Source of the DNA: Microbulbifer flavimaris
GTDB taxonomy: Bacteria > Pseudomonadota > Gammaproteobacteria > Pseudomonadales > Cellvibrionaceae
Assembly (NCBI RefSeq): GCF_001641755.2
Contig: NZ_LRFG02000004.1
Location: 248,001 to 312,000 of the forward strand
Direction of reading: 5' to 3'
DNA length: 64,000 nt
Made by a program: the position numbers and the translations under genes. Shown here piece by piece: positions 44,953 to 52,288 of this stretch (position 1 is the first letter of the stretch; each line of letters begins with the position of its first letter). A model generated the notes under the pieces. That model searched no databases, was not told the DNA's origin, and worked only from the letters and a program-made list of their open reading frames with translations.

Positions 44953-45732
44953 TTACTCGAACCGGGAAAAGTCCGCGGGCCGCTTTTCCATAAACGCGGT
45001 CGCCGCTTCCTTGAACTCATCTGAGCCCAGGCGCTTCTGGAAGTGCAGCGCCTCCTCCTGAATCACCTGCGAGCCCGCATCCCGGGTTCCCGCACGCAAC
45101 AGGCGCTTGGTCAGTCGTACCGCTTCCGGTGCCTTGGTGGCCAGCTCCGCTGCGGCCAGCCGCGCCTGCGTCAGCACCTCATCGGCCGGTAACGCGGCAT
45201 TGCAGAGCCCCAACGTCACCGCTTCCCCGGCATCAAACTTTTTGCCCAGCAGCAACAACTCCGAGGCACGGGCATGGCCCATGATACGGGGTATGAAAAA
45301 GCTGGAGCCGTATTCCGGGCACAGCCCCAGATCGACAAACGGCATCTTGAACATGGCGTCGTCACCGGCAAATGCCAGATCGCAGTGCAGCAGCATGGTG
45401 GTGCCGATACCCACGGCGGGACCGTTGATTGCAGCCACAACCGGCTTGGGGAAGTTGTACAGCGCCACCATGAATTGGAAGACCGGAGACTCTTCGTTGG
45501 ATGCAGAACCACCAAGGAAATCCATCAGGTCGTTGCCACTGGTAAACACACCCTCTGCACCAGTGATGATCACGACACGCACCTCGGCATTGTCGGCGGC
45601 ACTGTTCAGGAGTTCTGCCATAGCGGAATACATGGCCATGGTCAGCGCATTCTTACGGTCGGGGCGGTTGATGGTGATCTCCAGCACGCGATCGGTCAAT
45701 TGCGCCTGGATCTCTGCACATGAGCTCTGCAT
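44953..45732 (-). CDS. Enoyl-CoA hydratase/isomerase family protein
   Basis: A 259-residue crotonase-fold enzyme. The ATG at 45732 has GGAGAGG upstream and starts at the family's N-terminus (ITINRPDRKNALTMAMYSAM). EVRVVIITGAEGVFTSGNDL forms the first oxyanion-hole region, and PVVAAINGPAVGIGTTMLLHCDLAFA the CoA-binding helix. The Glu pair of true hydratases is not clearly present at FVDLGLCPEYGSSFFIPRIM, so it may be an isomerase-like member (ECI type). The role is in fatty-acid or related acyl-CoA metabolism. Confidence 0.88.
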   Translation of the reverse strand: MQSSCAEIQAQLTDRVLEITINRPDRKNALTMAMYSAMAELLNSAADNAEVRVVIITGAEGVFTSGNDLMDFLGGSASNEESPVFQFMVALYNFPKPVVAAINGPAVGIGTTMLLHCDLAFAGDDAMFKMPFVDLGLCPEYGSSFFIPRIMGHARASELLLLGKKFDAGEAVTLGLCNAALPADEVLTQARLAAAELATKAPEAVRLTKRLLRAGTRDAGSQVIQEEALHFQKRLGSDEFKEAATAFMEKRPADFSRFE

Positions 45733-45916
45733 GGGCCTCTCCGGATGATTCGATAGGAAGGCGGGTGTGCCAACAGGCTGAAGCGCCGCCGTGGATAGCC
45801 CCATGGTAGCGGCTCTGACTGGTATTGGCAGTTCCGAATCGCTCAGATTGGGTGACACCCCTTAACTTCAGCCAGACCATGGCCAACTACAGGGCAAAGC
45901 AGTCGGAATTGCAGGT

Positions 45917-46020
45917 AAAGCGCTGGGACGAGTCATTCGAAACCGTCGGTGCCAGGGACGGCACCGACGGAGCTACAGGGACGTATTCATGCGTTTTCGA
46001 ATGACTCGTCCCAGTGCTTT
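45917..46020 (+). repeat. Dispersed palindromic repeat, copy B (nested inverted repeats)
   Basis: Outer arms of 26 bp (45917-45942 and 45995-46020, one mismatch) contain the perfect 20-bp pair at 45923-45942 and 45995-46014, core GACGAGTCATTCGAAA. Inside lies a second perfect inverted repeat, CCGTCGGTGCC (45943-45953) and GGCACCGACGG (45960-45970), then GGACGTATTCATGCG. The inner hairpin and tail match copy A (2262-2330). Confidence 0.8.
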
Positions 46021-46065
46021 GCCGCCACTCAGGCTGCAACTTGCGCAGCACCACACCCAGCATAG

Positions 46066-46088
46066 AGAAAAGGCGCCCGAAGGCGCCT
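46066..46088 (-). terminator. UUCG-loop intrinsic terminator, minus strand
   Basis: Read on the minus strand this is AGGCGCC-TTCG-GGCGCCT followed by TTTTC: a 7-bp GC-rich stem with the very stable UUCG tetraloop and a short T run. It lies about 200 bases beyond the stop of the deiminase-like gene and would end that operon, after the repeat copy C. Confidence 0.7.
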
Positions 46089-46144
46089 CAGATCATTGCC
46101 AAACCCACCTTCACCCTGTTGCTGAGTCGGGTGGCGGCAATGCA

Positions 46145-46236
46145 CCAGGGTGGGCATTTCGAAACGCTGTGAATACGTCCCTGTACGCTCCGTCGGCGAC
46201 GTCCCTGTCGCCGACGGTTTGAAATACCCACCCTGG
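46145..46236 (-). repeat. Dispersed palindromic repeat, copy C (reverse orientation)
   Basis: Outer arms are CCAGGGTGGGCATTTCGAAAC (46145-46165; 21 bp, inner part) and GTTTGAAATACCCACCCTGG (46217-46236), with one mismatch and one indel. The inner repeat is CCGTCGGCGAC (46190-46200), 6-base loop, GTCGCCGACGG (46207-46217). On the minus strand it carries TACAGGGACGTATTCA, shared with copy B. Confidence 0.8.
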
Positions 46237-46292
46237 CACCTCGCCTTCGCTTCTCGCTAAGAGTTTGCTGAATGAAGCGAGGCCCACGTTAT

Positions 46293-47210
46293 TTACTTGC
46301 CGACAAAGTCCCTGCGCAGCGGCTGGCACATGCAGTGCACACCACCGCCGCCCGGCGTGATCATGGAAATATCCGGATCGATCACCTCCAGGCCATGGGC
46401 GCGACATTTCTCTGCCAGGCCCTTGTTGGCCTTTGGCAGCATCACCCGGTCGTTACCCAGCGCCACCACGTTGACGCCCAGCTCCAGTACCTGCGGGAAG
46501 GGAATATCGATGATTTCGATATTGCGATCACGGAACCACTGCACCAGCTCGGGCTCAACCGCGTCAATACAGATCGCAGCGAGCTTCTCCGCCAGCATCG
46601 CGACCATCACGTCGATGTGCAGGAAGAAGGGATCGAACTGGTAGCCTTTCACCTCCCAGCCTTCCTTCTCGATCCAGCCCTTCATCTGCTCGAAGCCCTG
46701 CGGGCTGGTGCGCTCACCGGAATAGCCGCACAGGATGACGCCCGGCTCCAGCACCATGAAATCGCCACCCTCCAGGGAACCGGCGGTGATGATGTCGTAC
46801 AGCGGAATATCCAGCTCCATGTACTTTTTCACGATGGGTGCCCACTCACCGCGGCGCCACGGGCTGTACATCTGTGTCACGATCGGGCCCCAGGGCGTCA
46901 TTACCGAGGAGTCGCGGCCATAAATTTGATACGGCAGCGTGCTGTCAGCGGGAATCAGGTGCGTGTTCACCCCGGCGTGACGATAGGCGTCAAGCATCTC
47001 TGCATGCTGGGCCGCCGCGACCTTGTGATCAAACTTCATACCCAGGCGCACCGCACGGCGCGAGCTGGAATTACCGGTGCGCCAGCTATAGTTGTCCACC
47101 GGCCCAATCAACACTTCCCGCAGCGGACCGTACTCGGAGTCCATGCCCCACTTTTCCAGAGGCTTGGTGCCACCGTTGTCTTCGCGGCGACGCATGACAA
47201 ATTCGCTCAT
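46293..47210 (-). CDS. Amidinotransferase/deiminase-fold (pentein) enzyme
   Basis: A 305-residue cytoplasmic protein of the guanidino-group-modifying (pentein) superfamily, which includes arginine deiminase, DDAH and amidinotransferases. Visible motifs are YGPLREVLIGP, EGGDFMVLEPGVILCG (substrate carboxylates), FFLHIDVMVAML with the catalytic His, and the C-terminal GGGGVHCMCQPLRRDF with the nucleophilic Cys. The substrate cannot be decided from sequence. It lies 72 bases downstream of an N-carbamoyl amino-acid hydrolase gene on the same strand, so hydrolysis of a guanidino compound to a ureido compound is the likely chemistry (inference). Confidence 0.82.
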   Translation of the reverse strand: MSEFVMRRREDNGGTKPLEKWGMDSEYGPLREVLIGPVDNYSWRTGNSSSRRAVRLGMKFDHKVAAAQHAEMLDAYRHAGVNTHLIPADSTLPYQIYGRDSSVMTPWGPIVTQMYSPWRRGEWAPIVKKYMELDIPLYDIITAGSLEGGDFMVLEPGVILCGYSGERTSPQGFEQMKGWIEKEGWEVKGYQFDPFFLHIDVMVAMLAEKLAAICIDAVEPELVQWFRDRNIEIIDIPFPQVLELGVNVVALGNDRVMLPKANKGLAEKCRAHGLEVIDPDISMITPGGGGVHCMCQPLRRDFVGK

Positions 47211-47282
47211 GACTTCACTTCCAATAGTTGCTTGTCCGGCAGCTCGTCAGGTTGCCGGCCGTATCTCGTTTTATGGTGAGGA

Positions 47283-48530
47283 TCAGCTGGCAATGCCCGC
47301 GCGATCCAGCATGGCCTGCAGCAGCACGTTACCGCCCGCCTCCAGGTGCTCTGCTTCCGCTGACTCCGCCTCATTGTGAGAGAGCCCTCCGGCACAGGGC
47401 ACGAAAATCATCGAGACGGGCGCCACCCGGGAGACATAAACGGAATCGTGACCGGCACCGGAAACCATTTTCCGGTGACTGTAGCCAAGCGCGTTAACCG
47501 CCTTGTCCACCGCGGCAATACAATCCTCGTTGAAGGCCACCGGCGGGGAGTGCCATTCGTCACGCACCTCGATGGTGGTGCCCGTGGCCTGCTGAACTTC
47601 TTCTACTACCCGGTGCAGGCTCTGGTGCAGATGCTCCAGCCCTTCCGGCTGCGGGTGGCGTAGATCCAGGGCCAGCACTACTTTTTCCGGCACGGTGTTG
47701 CGGCTGCCGGGCTCCGCGCGCAGGTCACCGCAGGTCATGCGGGCGTCCTCGCTAAATGTTTTTACTTCGGCATAAAGTTTCTGGCACAGCAGGGACATCG
47801 CCTGCACCGGATCGCGGCGATCCTCCATCGGGGTCGGGCCCGCGTGACAGGGGGTGCCGTGGAAGGTCACGTCGTACCAGCGGATGCCCTGTACACCGGT
47901 CACTACTCCGATCACCTGCTCCTGCTTTTCCAGGATCGGGCCCTGCTCGATATGGGCCTCGAAGGCCGCCGTGATCGGCTTCGGCTCTGCGGGCATATCG
48001 CCCAGGTAGCCAATACGCTCCAGCTCGTTGCCGATGGTTTTGCCCTCTTTGTCGGCACGACCGTGACCATACTCGAGGCTGAATTCGCCCGCCCACACAC
48101 CAGAACCGATCATGGCCGGTGAGAAACGCGCGCCCTCCTCGTTGGTCCATACCACGACTTCGAGCGGCGCCCTGGTCGTAACCTTGTTCTGCTCCAGGGT
48201 ACGGAGTACCTCCAGACCCGCCAGCACGCCATAGACTCCGTCAAACTTGCCGCCGGTGGGCTGGGTATCCAAGTGAGAACCGGTGATGACCGGGGGCAAA
48301 TCCTCGCTTCCGGCACGGCGGGCAAAGATATTGCCCATACGGTCTACGCGAATTTCGCAACCGATCTCGCGGCACCAGCGTGCAAACAGGTCACGCCCCT
48401 GCTTGTCCTCGTCAGTCAGCGCCTGACGGTTGCAGCCACCGGCCGGGGTACCGCCGATCTGGGCCATCTCCATCAGGCTATCCCACAGGCGGGTGCCGTC
48501 GATGCGCAGGTTTTCTACTGTGTTTTCCAT
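47283..48530 (-). CDS. M20-family Zn-dependent N-carbamoyl-L-amino-acid hydrolase (allantoate amidohydrolase type)
   Basis: A 415-residue binuclear zinc amidohydrolase. The ATG at 48530 is chosen over an open frame extending into the divergent promoter. Motifs: GSHLDTQPTGGKFDGVYGVL (first zinc ligands), VVWTNEEGARFSPAM (catalytic Glu pair), EAHIEQGPILEK, GAGHDSVYVSRVAPVSMIFVP and GGLSHNEAE (last His). Such enzymes split N-carbamoyl amino acids or ureido compounds to amine, CO2 and NH3. It is read away from tryptophan 2,3-dioxygenase and upstream of the deiminase-like gene. Confidence 0.88.
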   Translation of the reverse strand: MENTVENLRIDGTRLWDSLMEMAQIGGTPAGGCNRQALTDEDKQGRDLFARWCREIGCEIRVDRMGNIFARRAGSEDLPPVITGSHLDTQPTGGKFDGVYGVLAGLEVLRTLEQNKVTTRAPLEVVVWTNEEGARFSPAMIGSGVWAGEFSLEYGHGRADKEGKTIGNELERIGYLGDMPAEPKPITAAFEAHIEQGPILEKQEQVIGVVTGVQGIRWYDVTFHGTPCHAGPTPMEDRRDPVQAMSLLCQKLYAEVKTFSEDARMTCGDLRAEPGSRNTVPEKVVLALDLRHPQPEGLEHLHQSLHRVVEEVQQATGTTIEVRDEWHSPPVAFNEDCIAAVDKAVNALGYSHRKMVSGAGHDSVYVSRVAPVSMIFVPCAGGLSHNEAESAEAEHLEAGGNVLLQAMLDRAGIAS

Positions 48531-48586
48531 TCGATAGGCTCCGGACCTTATAATGCCGCCAATATTAAGCTTTTTTCCGCAATTTA

Positions 48587-48639
48587 AGTTTTGATCCGCG
48601 CCCCGCAAAGTGCGCATTATTTTGCGGCTGGTCAAAACT
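48587..48639. promoter_or_regulatory. Nested inverted repeats in a divergent promoter region
   Basis: In the 129 bases between divergent genes, AGTTTTGA (48587-48594) pairs with TCAAAACT (48632-48639), and inside it CCGCAAA (48603-48609) pairs with TTTGCGG (48621-48627). Both are perfect. The position between the hydrolase operon and kynA suggests a shared operator. A TATAAT lies at 48549-48554. The regulator is unknown. Confidence 0.4.
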
Positions 48640-48659
48640 CAACCAGGTGTTCTCATTTC

Positions 48660-49442
48660 ATGACCGTTACGTACAGTTCTTACCTCAAGGTCGACGAGTT
48701 GCTCAAGTGCCAGCACCCCCTCTCCGAGGGCCCGGAGCACGATGAATTGCTGTTTATCACCATTCACCAGAGCTACGAGCTGTGGTTCAAGCAGCTGCTG
48801 CACGAACTCGACTTCCTGATCCGCCTGTTCAACCAGGGTGAACAGAACCGGGCCCTGCACACACTGAAGCGGGTGGACGCCATCTATCGCACCCTGATTC
48901 AGCAGGTGGACATCCTCGAGACCCTGACGCCTCTGGAATTCATGTCATTCCGTGATCGGCTCTCCACCGCCAGCGGCTTCCAGTCCTACCAGTTCCGTGA
49001 GCTGGAGTTCCTCTACGGCGCCAAAGACGCAAAGAAGCTGGAAAATTACCCGGCGGGCTCCGAGCATCACCAGCGACTGCAAAAGCGCCTGGAGAGCCCC
49101 ACCCTCTGGGACGCCTTCCTGAAATTCCTCGCCGGCCAGGGGCACGAGATCCCGGGCAATGTGCTCAACCGGGACTATACTCAGGTCGCCGAGCCCTCAA
49201 AGGCGGTCCAGCATGTGCTGATCGACATCTACCGCAACGATCCGCTGGTGAGCGAAATCTGCGAGGCTCTGGTGGACATCGATACGTCATTGCAGCAGTG
49301 GCGCTACCGGCACGTGAAGATGGTGGAAAGAACCATCGGCAGCAAGATGGGTACTGGCGGTTCCACCGGTGTTGGCTACCTGCAGAGCACCCTGTTCCGC
49401 CCCGTATTCCCCGATTTGTGGGCGATTCGCTCCGAATTCTGA
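48660..49442 (+). CDS. kynA: Tryptophan 2,3-dioxygenase
   Basis: A 260-residue heme enzyme that opens the indole ring of L-tryptophan to N-formylkynurenine, the first step of the kynurenine pathway. The ATG at 48660 starts at the family's first helix (TYSSYLKVDELLKCQHP). Signatures: LLFITIHQSYELWFKQLLHE with the heme-site His, FMSFRDRLSTASGFQSYQFRELEFLYG, WRYRHVKMVERTIGSKMGTG and GYLQSTLFRPVFPDLW. Other pathway genes (kynB, kynU) are not in the window. It ends at a strong terminator. Confidence 0.97.
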   Translation: MTVTYSSYLKVDELLKCQHPLSEGPEHDELLFITIHQSYELWFKQLLHELDFLIRLFNQGEQNRALHTLKRVDAIYRTLIQQVDILETLTPLEFMSFRDRLSTASGFQSYQFRELEFLYGAKDAKKLENYPAGSEHHQRLQKRLESPTLWDAFLKFLAGQGHEIPGNVLNRDYTQVAEPSKAVQHVLIDIYRNDPLVSEICEALVDIDTSLQQWRYRHVKMVERTIGSKMGTGGSTGVGYLQSTLFRPVFPDLWAIRSEF

Positions 49443-49486
49443 TGCGGAAGTCAGCCGGGGCCGCTGCGGCCCCTTCAAACAGGCAT

Positions 49487-49516
49487 AAAAAAAGCCAGCT
49501 TGAAGCTGGCTTTTTT
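49487..49516. terminator. Bidirectional intrinsic terminator
   Basis: Seven A residues, GCCAGCTT, one base, AAGCTGGC, six T residues between convergent kynA and the exbD-like gene. The A/T tracts on both sides make it work in either direction. Confidence 0.9.
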
Positions 49517-49539
49517 GTTCGCCGGGGGCGAAGCGAAGA

Positions 49540-49962
49540 TTACTCTTCGAAAGGCACCAGGGAAACCTGGATCCCCGGGCTCACCTCTTGCGCAGCATCG
49601 GCGATCTGCACATAGGTGTCCGCGCTGGACTTGTTGTGCGCGCGCACAATGACGATCGCCTGCGGGTTTTCCGCGTAAAGCTGGGCGATACGGGCCCGTA
49701 CTGCGCGGGTATCGATACGGCTCTGGGCCATAAAGATCTCGTCGTTGGCGTTGACGGTCAGCAGAATATTCTGCTTGTCGGGATCCGGCGGAATTTCAGT
49801 CTGCTTGTCCGGATCCGGCACGTTGACATCCAGCGCCTTCTCCTTAACAAAGGAAGCCGTCACGATAAAGAAGATCAGCATGATGAACACAACGTCCAGC
49901 ATGGGCGTCAGGTCGATGTCGGCCTTTTCCTCTTCTACGGCCTTACCGCGTCGTCTACTCAT
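49540..49962 (-). CDS. ExbD/TolR-family biopolymer transport protein (orphan)
   Basis: A 140-residue protein with a basic N-terminus, one membrane helix DIDLTPMLDVVFIMLIFFIV with the proton-carrying Asp23, and a periplasmic domain (ILLTVNANDEIFMAQSRIDT, QAIVIVRAHNKSSADTYVQI) typical of ExbD/TolR. ExbD normally works with ExbB to energise TonB; no exbB is adjacent here. Nearest ion-channel-like gene is the MotA/ExbB-like one at 31.9 kb. Monocistronic, between kynA and mgsA. Confidence 0.9.
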   Translation of the reverse strand: MSRRRGKAVEEEKADIDLTPMLDVVFIMLIFFIVTASFVKEKALDVNVPDPDKQTEIPPDPDKQNILLTVNANDEIFMAQSRIDTRAVRARIAQLYAENPQAIVIVRAHNKSSADTYVQIADAAQEVSPGIQVSLVPFEE

Positions 49963-50149
49963 AAAACACCGTACAGTTATCTAATGCGAATGGCGCCGGA
50001 TTGACCGGTCTAATCAGGTGGGCAAGATTGCCGCGAAATTGCCCGCTTTGCAAGTGAAACCTGTCAAACGGAACAATCCCCCTTATAAATCAAGAAGTTA
50101 CAAGGGCCTAGCCTCGCACTGCTCACTATTTAGGCAGGCGCCAGGCATG

Positions 50150-50602
50150 CTAGCGACCCGCCAGGTAGCCCGCATAATCCGGCACCGGCCGGTCGAAGTC
50201 ACTGCCCATCAGGGTCGACTGGATCATCATATCGGCACTGGCGGAGTTGCAGGCGACCGGGATGTTCCACACCGCAGCGATGCGCAGCAGCGCCTTGACG
50301 TCCGGATCATGGGGCATGGGCTCAAAGGGGTCCCAGAAAAAGACCAGCAGGTCAATCCGGCCCTCTGCGATCTGGGCGCCGATCTGCTGGTCACCTCCCA
50401 GTGGACCGCTCAACAACTTCTCAACCTCGAGACCCGTGGCTGCCTCCAACCGGGTCCCCGTGGTACCGGTCCCCAGCAAGCGGTGCTGTTGCAGCAGCGG
50501 CTTGTGGCGACTGCACCATTCAATCAGGTCACCTTTACGGTTGTCGTGGGCCACCAGCGCGACGCGCTTACTGGCCGGTATGGTTTTTGAGATGAACTGC
50601 AT
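50150..50602 (-). CDS. mgsA: Methylglyoxal synthase
   Basis: A 150-residue cytoplasmic enzyme that converts dihydroxyacetone phosphate to methylglyoxal and phosphate. The start at 50602 has GGGGAG before it. Signatures: RVALVAHDNRKGDLIEWC, LLGTGTTGTRLEAATGL (phosphate-binding), LSGPLGGDQQIGAQIAEG, and LLVFFWDPFEPMPHDPDVKA with the catalytic Asp. Length matches E. coli MgsA (152). Confidence 0.97.
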   Translation of the reverse strand: MQFISKTIPASKRVALVAHDNRKGDLIEWCSRHKPLLQQHRLLGTGTTGTRLEAATGLEVEKLLSGPLGGDQQIGAQIAEGRIDLLVFFWDPFEPMPHDPDVKALLRIAAVWNIPVACNSASADMMIQSTLMGSDFDRPVPDYAGYLAGR

Positions 50603-50845
50603 GGACTCCCCGTTAGGCATCAGGCCTGCTCAATATTGCCCTATTGATGCAGTTTCCCCCGGCGATGACAAGCGCCCCCCGGGGGAGGAGCGACCGGGCG
50701 GACCTTATTAGCGCCTGACAGCGCCGGGCAGCCCCGTCCATCTCAGAGCCACGAGACGCCCCGCCAGCGACAGATACTGCGCTGCCCGGGCGCCGCCTTT
50801 ATAATGGAGCGAACAGTAACCCCTATAAAGAAGTAAGGAATCACG

Positions 50846-51241
50846 ATGAGTGTTGGAGCCTGGGAACCCGAGCAACCGACGACTGCCAAGGCGGAAATCG
50901 ATCGCGAACAACTGCAACGCTTCATTTCGGCAGTGGAGTCCGGAAAATCTCTGCACGACGCCCTGGCCGCCGAGGACCGCTCGGCCTCACAGCTGATTCG
51001 CCTTCCCGTTCAGCACTGGCTGGACGAGAGTGAAGCCTGGCAGGAGTCAGAGATCTGGCAACTGATCCGCTTCTTCACCCTCGCTGAGGCACAACTGCCG
51101 GGGTGGGACGCCGGGGCAGAATCTGCGGTTATTCCCCTTGCCAAAGCCCTGCGTCGCCGGCAGCAGCCACTGAACAAAGAACAGCTGCTGTGGATACGAC
51201 AGAACTCCGACAATCGCTATCTTCCCTACGGCCCCCTTTGA
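50846..51241 (+). CDS. Hypothetical helical protein
   Basis: A 131-residue cytoplasmic protein not recognised. It is mostly helical, with aromatic residues clustered in HWLDESEAWQESEIWQLIRF and an end DKRYLPYGPL-like tail (SDNRYLPYGPL). AAGTAAGGA precedes the ATG. It converges with the membrane thioredoxin-fold-like gene. No partner or function is suggested by the neighbours. Confidence 0.6.
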   Translation: MSVGAWEPEQPTTAKAEIDREQLQRFISAVESGKSLHDALAAEDRSASQLIRLPVQHWLDESEAWQESEIWQLIRFFTLAEAQLPGWDAGAESAVIPLAKALRRRQQPLNKEQLLWIRQNSDNRYLPYGPL

Positions 51242-51270
51242 GTGCTCCCTGATAGCGCCGGGCAGGACGC

Positions 51271-52158
51271 TCAGTCCTCGAGGCGCGAAACCTGCCCACA
51301 GAGAAACTCCCCGCTACCGGGCATGCGATAGTTCGTCGGCAGGTGACGCCAGACCACATAGCCTTCGTCGTCCAGCAGCCAGGCGCTGGGACGACAGGCT
51401 GCACCACTACGTGGTGCCCGCATCCCCAGCAAGCGACCCGACAGGCGCAGCCAGATTGGCACTCCCGCCGGTGCAATAAAGGCGGTATTGGCCGTCTCAG
51501 TCGGCGCCAGCTGCAGCACCTGCGGCTCACTGTCGCCCGGCCACAAATGGTGCCAGTGCTCCGGCTGCTCGGTACTCACCAGCACCAGCTCCACATCACT
51601 CTTTTTCAGTCCCGGCAGGGCATGCGCCAATTGAACGACCTGCGCGCGGCTGTCTGCACAGAAAGTCCCGCGCAGCATCACCAGCAGATAACCGCCCTTC
51701 CCGTCGCTAGCCTCATCAGTATCGTCGGCTTGGCTTTTCCCGGCCAGGTCCGCAATTGGCCAGGTCTGGCTACCACTCAATGACAGTGGTGGAAACAGCT
51801 GATCCAGAGGCGGCATCGGCGGGTGACTGACGGCGCTCCAGTGAAACAGGTAGACGAGCACGATAAAAAGGTTATAGATGGTGAGCTGCATCGGCAGGCT
51901 CTGTTCACTCGCGGTCAACAGCGCTATTCCCAGCCCCACCAGTAACATTGCAAAAGCTTTCGGCTCCCACTGCTCACCGGCAAACTGCCCCGACCTGAAA
52001 AAGCGTAACACCATCCACACAGGCATTGCCCAGGCATTGATGAGTACCCCGAACCAGGCAAATTCACCGCTGGTAAAATATTGATAAAGCGCCCAAATGC
52101 CGCATCCCCACAGCCAAATAAAAGCTGCGAAAGTAAAAAATCCCTTAATCCTGGTCAT
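51271..52158 (-). CDS. Membrane protein with C-terminal thioredoxin-fold-like domain
   Basis: A 295-residue protein. Four hydrophobic helices occupy about residues 8-115 (TFAAFIWLWGCGIWALYQYF, FGVLINAWAMPVWMVLRFF, AFAMLLVGLGIALLTAS, LTIYNLFIVLVYLFHWSAV). The remainder resembles an AhpC/TSA-type thioredoxin fold: YLLVMLRGTFCADSRAQVVQLAHAL has a Cys where peroxiredoxins keep their active-site Cys, and DVELVLVSTEQPEH is a likely central strand. A second Cys occurs in RSGAACRPSAWLLDDEG. It may be a membrane-tethered thiol protein. Substrate unknown. Confidence 0.6.
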   Translation of the reverse strand: MTRIKGFFTFAAFIWLWGCGIWALYQYFTSGEFAWFGVLINAWAMPVWMVLRFFRSGQFAGEQWEPKAFAMLLVGLGIALLTASEQSLPMQLTIYNLFIVLVYLFHWSAVSHPPMPPLDQLFPPLSLSGSQTWPIADLAGKSQADDTDEASDGKGGYLLVMLRGTFCADSRAQVVQLAHALPGLKKSDVELVLVSTEQPEHWHHLWPGDSEPQVLQLAPTETANTAFIAPAGVPIWLRLSGRLLGMRAPRSGAACRPSAWLLDDEGYVVWRHLPTNYRMPGSGEFLCGQVSRLED

Positions 52159-52288
52159 AGACTGGCAAAAATACCCTGAAAAACTTGCAATTGAGTATAT
52201 AAATAAGCTGCAATTAGCGCGATGTTTTCTGTGCTTCGATTATTTTTCTTTTCATAGTTACAACAATACTTAAAGACAGGGATATTTT

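Larger units (their letters stand above)
45733..46292. other. Intergenic region with two palindromic repeats and a terminator
   Basis: 560 bases without a credible gene. It holds two copies of the dispersed palindromic repeat (45917-46020 and 46145-46236, opposite orientation) and, between them, a UUCG-loop terminator facing the minus strand (about 46066-46088). These are listed separately. Confidence 0.7.
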
